Assembly: GCA_051453625.1 (NCBI GenBank)
Contig: JBOZIK010000001.1
Span: 152,059,243 to 152,123,242, forward strand
Direction: 5' to 3'
DNA: 64,000 bases
From: Welwitschia mirabilis
Taxonomy: Eukaryota; Gnetophyta; Gnetopsida; Welwitschiales
This document shows, piece after piece, positions 59,801-64,000 of the stretch. Position 1 is the first letter of the stretch. The number at the start of each line of letters is the position of its first letter. The position numbers and the translations under genes were made by a program. The notes under the pieces were generated by a model. The model searched no databases. It was not told the DNA's origin and saw nothing but the letters and a program-made list of their open reading frames with translations.

Positions 59801-60620
59801 GAAGTTTTATCATTTCATTTTTAACTACCTCTTTTGAGGTTGGGTTTATTCTATCTAGGATTTTCTAGATGAGTTGACATTATAATATAAATAAATATGA
59901 TGCATGAAAATATTGGAACCAATGTTTCTAATGTCTAAGAGGTTCCATCCTATTGCCTACTTATTCTTCCTTAAGAGTTTAAGTAATTGAGCTTTTTGAT
60001 ATAGGGTTAAGGAAGAATTTATGACTATCAAAAGAGTGGAATTATCCCTTAAGAAATCATGCTTCAAATCATTGGATAAGGGCTTAAGTTCCAAGTTAAG
60101 TTTATTTTGATGATGGAGTATGATTCCTCTTATAAGTTATTATTCTTAGAAGAGAGAAGTAAATTCTTGATTCTCAAAAAGGCTTCTTATCTTATTCACA
60201 TATTATACTCATTTATCATTTGTTGGAAACTTTATAGCATTAAAAACATTTAATTTTATAGTCATGTTAGTAAAATAAATTTTATTAATCCATTTTTGCT
60301 ATTAATTAAGGCATTTGAGGTTTCATAAACAATCTTCCTAAAATAATAGGCATTAATTAATTTATTAAGTTTTTCATATCTAAAACCTTAAAGTCTACTA
60401 TGAAGTAGTAATTATTAAATTAATGATGAAATATCTATGACTACTAATGATGTTCTAATAGAGTTGTCTACTAATTGAAGTTAAAGTTTCATGTTGTTAA
60501 ATCCTTCCAAGCTCAAATCTTTATAGGTTCTATAGGGAATCAAGTTTATACTAGCTTCTAAGTCTAATAAGGTTTTATTAATCTATTTGTTATCTATAAT
60601 GATATCAATTATGGGATACC
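59801..60620 (-). pseudogene. pol: Element D protease and linker to RT (broken)
   Basis: The active site region (about 60600-60430) reads LLDLEASINLIPYRTYKDL: Asp at 60564-60562 is kept, and Gly is replaced by Glu at 60558-60556 (G-to-A). LVDNSIRTSL and VVIDI follow. The linker to RT is decayed. Confidence 0.75.
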
Positions 60621-62520
60621 TAAGATCTTTACATTTTAATAGAAGTTAGATAATTACAGTTATTTATTAAGCTAAGAAATCTTTGCTTGTTATGTTCATA
60701 TTCCTTTTATAGTTCATAAGTATTTAAGAAATTAGCATAGGAAGGTACCTGCTTAGTGATGTTTAGGAGAGGAATGCTTATTTTGACTTTCTTAAAAAAT
60801 TCTAGAGCCTTTAATTTCTTTTTCATTATATTATCCTTCCTAAGTTATTAGGGAAAAGGTAAGGATTCTTTATATATGGGCGATGGATATTCATTCTTAT
60901 CATTTTCTTTGTTTTCTATAGGGTTTTGTTTTTCCTCAGGATGAATTTATATGAGTGAATTTTCTAGTTCTTTTCTTATTCTAAGGTGTATAAAGTTATT
61001 TTTTTATAATTATTTTATCCCTTTAGTAAGTCTAAATTCTTTTGGATTTAGTTATGTACTCATAGAAAGTTTTGCTATTTTACTTTAATTAGGGGTGGAA
61101 AGGTTTTGAGTTTGCATTTGTTAAAACACTAGAGAACTTAATAATGAATTATATATTTTATAGAAGACTATTTAATGTGAATTCATGTTTTTTTAGTGAT
61201 TTTTCATTTCTTTTGTTAAGTTTAACTTGAGTTTTGATGAACTTTCTAATTGAATCCTCAAAGGGGATGGATGAAGATGGTTTTTGGTAATTGAAAGTGA
61301 AAAGTTAAAAAGATGATGCTGCATATTGATTTTTGACTAATTTTGATTGTCTAATTTCAAAATTAAGTTAGGTGATTTCTTTAGCTAGGGTTGTAAGTGT
61401 TTGAGTATGAGTTATTTTTGGGATTTTTTCATTAGTACACAACTGCATTTACTTACTCATTGATCATGTTTTAGAATAAAGAATGGGATGACATTTAGTG
61501 ATTTTATGATTATCAAGGTAGTAAATCAAACATTTAAGCTTAGTGACCATGAAGGAGGATGAAGATAAGATGGTTAAAGATTCTAATTTCCTCATTAATT
61601 CATCTATTCTATTATTTACATAAAAAATTTTTGAAACATTAGAAACACTTATCAATCTAATAAGATAATGAGATCTTAAAGGTTCAGTAGGTTTTTCTTA
61701 GTTCTTTGAACTCTCATCTACATTCTTAAGGTATTCAAAAACTTTATTTAGAGGCATGCTAAGAAAATTACCTTGGCTTATTACCTTAACTAATTGATGG
61801 TTATTAGTAGATAATCCATCATAGAAGAAACTTTTTTCATATCTAGTTCAAAACCATGTTGGAAGGATTTTAGTAATAAGTCTTTATAAAAATGTTTCAT
61901 GATCCTTTTATTAGAAATTCATGATTTATTTTCTCAATGCATTTTTCTTATGATTGGAAAAAATTTAAAAATGAAATCTTTACTTAGGTCAGCTCAATTT
62001 ATAGTAGAGACGAATTTAAGAATGTATAACTAAGATTTTTTATTTTCTTTAAAGGGGGGAAAATAAGATAATCCTAGTGCATCATGAATGTTGAAATACT
62101 AATGGACAATTGATAAGATACGTTCAAATTCTTGGAGGTAAAAGTATGAGTCCTTAGATTCTAATCCATGAAAATGAGATAAGAGTAAAATAATCTAGGA
62201 TTTGAATTCTAGCCTTTTGTTAATGGATGGTGGTACTATGCAATAGGATGTTTCTAGGTATTATGATTGGAGGTAATCACAAAAGATTTATCTAGATTAG
62301 GTAGTAATAACACTAATAACAGCTTACTATTTGACTGTGTCTTACGTAAAATAGTATATTATTAATCTATTAATCATCTTTTAATTAGAAAAATATCCAT
62401 TAAAAGGATCTTAAAAATTGAGTGGATAATTTAGGTTTCTAATTTCTTGCATTCTTTCATGATGGGTATAGAAGTCCATGTTATTACAAATTAATATCTC
62501 AATTTTGTCATGGATCTAGG
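60621..62520 (-). pseudogene. gag: Element D gag with altered zinc knuckle (broken)
   Basis: The likely N-terminal part near 62480-62400 reads MDFYTHHERMQEIRNLNYPL. The Gag core is decayed. The open frame 61655-61464 carries the nucleic-acid-binding zinc knuckle, expected as C-x2-C-x4-H-x4-C; here it is C-LI-Y-YLDN-H-KITK-C, with the second Cys changed to Tyr (codon 61523-61521, TGC to TAC). C-terminal parts towards the protease are rich in stops. Confidence 0.7.
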
Positions 62521-63250
62521 TCATGCAAGAATAAGTTTGAAAGGTTGTAAGAAAATTTTAGATAGTTTTTAAATCAGCTTTCACAAATCCTATAAGTTGA
62601 TTCAGTTTCTAGAACTTCATAGAAGGTTCTATCTAAACTTTAGGATTTTTTAAGCCAAAAGGATAGTGACAATAGTGAGGAAAGGTGGTAACACTAGTCA
62701 AGTTGCAGAAAATAGATTCATTTTTTACATAGAGGTTTACCAAGTTTGTATAGATATTTTTGAGTAAAACAGTCATATAAAACTTAAATGGAGATTATGA
62801 ACATGAGCTAAACATAATGAAAATCACAAAATATTTTTAAATTTTTAAGGTTTTTAACACACAGTAAATTTGTAAAAATATAAAGTAGAAATCATAGAAA
62901 AAGACAGTGAGAAAAGGAAACCACATAATGTAATGTAAAGTTTAATTAAAACTTTTTAAAGTTTTTAGGTTTTGGTTCAAAAGTAACCTACAAATAAAAT
63001 GTTAAACCTATGTAAAACAAGTTAGTACAAAATCAAAAATAAACTTTAAAAGCAAGCTAGATTGATTTGGATTTTACTAAAATAACTAGTACCAACCACT
63101 AAGGAAAACTAAATATACAAAACAAAACATAAAAGAACTAGTTTGGTTATCACTAGAAAGAGGACTAATACCCACCATTAGAAAAGTAAAAATTATGTAT
63201 AAAAACTTGCAAAAAGAAAAGTAGTACTTCTTTGAGCTACTACCATGCCA
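62521..63250 (-). other. Element D untranslated leader
   Basis: About 730 bases between primer site and the first gag-like sequence, with no open frame. The exact gag start is not clear. Confidence 0.5.
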
Positions 63251-63271
63251 TTCTGCGTAGCAATGATACCA
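63251..63271 (-). other. Element D primer-binding site (tRNA-Asp type, degenerate)
   Basis: The minus strand starts TGGTATCATTGCTACG, three bases (AAA) inside the LTR. It is a weaker match to the tRNA-Asp site than in B and C, but has the same position and spacing. Confidence 0.65.
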
Positions 63272-63274
63272 AAA

Positions 63275-64000
63275 TATAATTAATGTAGTATAATATATTA
63301 GGTTTAAAACTAATCTTACACTTAATTATCATTCTTTCTTAGGGATAACATGAGCAGGGGTTTAGAATTTCATAATCTTAAACTTTAATGTAAGTACAAA
63401 TTTTAGAAATGAAGAGAATAGAAGAGGTAATTTTTAGAGTTTTGTTAAAACTTTAGAGAGATAAAGAAATCAAACTAGCTCAAGGTTCCACTAACTCATT
63501 CTAAGAAATCCTTTACTATAATGTTGTTTAATTGTGTTCTTATAATACACTTAAAACATCAAGTTCTTTTGGCCTAATCATGGTGACATTATCTTATTCA
63601 CCATAGGAGTCATGCTAAACTCAATTTCTACTTAATTTTTAAAACCTAAAAGAATAATAATGAGTAAGGACCTAAGTAATTAAAATATACAAAGTTAAAG
63701 GACCTAAACCAAGCATTAAGCAAGTTTGCTTAATTATAAGAGAGTTTAATGATTAAACTAGTTACCTAAACATTCCAATTATAGTGTTACTCATGAATTA
63801 AAATTAAAGGAAAACAAATTATGTATTAAAGAAAATAAAAAATTTATACTAAAGAAAGAAATATGCTAAAGAAACAATCCTAAAGACTAGCTCACTTCAT
63901 CAAAGAGTTGCTTAAAAAGCCATTACAATTCAATGCTTGAAGGTTTTACAATTCTTCAAAGACAAAGGTGATATAATGAAGGATTAAAAGCACTTTTTTA
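63275..64000 (-). repeat. Element D 5' LTR, cut by window end
   Basis: Starts on + with TATAATTAATG (TG changed to TA) directly after the primer-site spacer, and pairs with the 3' LTR from about 63360 to the window end. Confidence 0.75.

Larger units (their letters stand above)
54850..64000 (-). mobile_element. Athila-like element D, 5' LTR cut by window end
   Basis: Minus-strand element with the 3' LTR at about 54850-55990, integrase, RNase H, RT, protease and gag up to about 62520, leader, primer site 63251-63271 and 5' LTR from 63275 to beyond the window. Its LTRs do not resemble those of A, B or C, and its pol is more distant (RT block NELIPTRPILKWRMCINYTKL). No extra 3' ORF was seen in the 1.1 kb between integrase and LTR. 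Confidence 0.8.

Overview
This window is plant nuclear repeat DNA: AT-rich, poor in CG and in CAG/CTG, and made almost entirely of old, broken transposable elements. I found no host gene, tRNA, rRNA or CRISPR array. The host is a plant because five Ty3/gypsy elements carry Athila-type features: primer sites resembling the 3' end of tRNA-Asp (elements B, C, D), gag-PR-RT-RNase H-IN order, and an extra ORF after the integrase (A, C). A CACTA (En/Spm) DNA transposon is also present. I cannot name the species.

Layout. Element A (+ strand) starts before the window and ends with its 3' LTR at 31118-32388. A CACTA element (1286-15411) splits its pol gene between RNase H and integrase. Element B (- strand, 20513-30373), with both LTRs, splits A's extra 3' ORF. 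Right of A's LTR the sequence goes straight into the RT of a further + strand element, E (32389 to about 36.7 kb), with no LTR, gag or protease. The simplest reading is that A inserted into E, giving E > A > (CACTA and B). The stretch 36.7-40.77 kb has no recognisable gene. Element C (- strand, 40771-54343) has both LTRs, gag-pol and the extra ORF. After about 500 unassigned bases comes element D (- strand, about 54850 to beyond 64000), a more distant relative whose 5' LTR runs off the window.

Condition. Every coding region carries stops or frameshifts. Many changes look like loss of methylated cytosine: CAA/CAG to TAA/TAG, TGG to TAG/TGA, and Gly, Cys or Glu codons altered by G-to-A. Individual catalytic residues survive in places, such as the FMDD/FIDD motif in RT of A, B and C and the D,D,E set in D's integrase, but no element looks autonomous. 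B has lost the integrase core and the extra ORF.

Assembly. Fourteen N runs interrupt the window. Several sit in microsatellites or between near-identical flanks and are probably unresolved repeats. ORFs that read through N runs or through (GA)n/(GT)n tracts are not genes. Boundaries quoted for domains inside decayed pol genes are approximate; LTR ends, primer sites and repeat coordinates are read directly unless stated.
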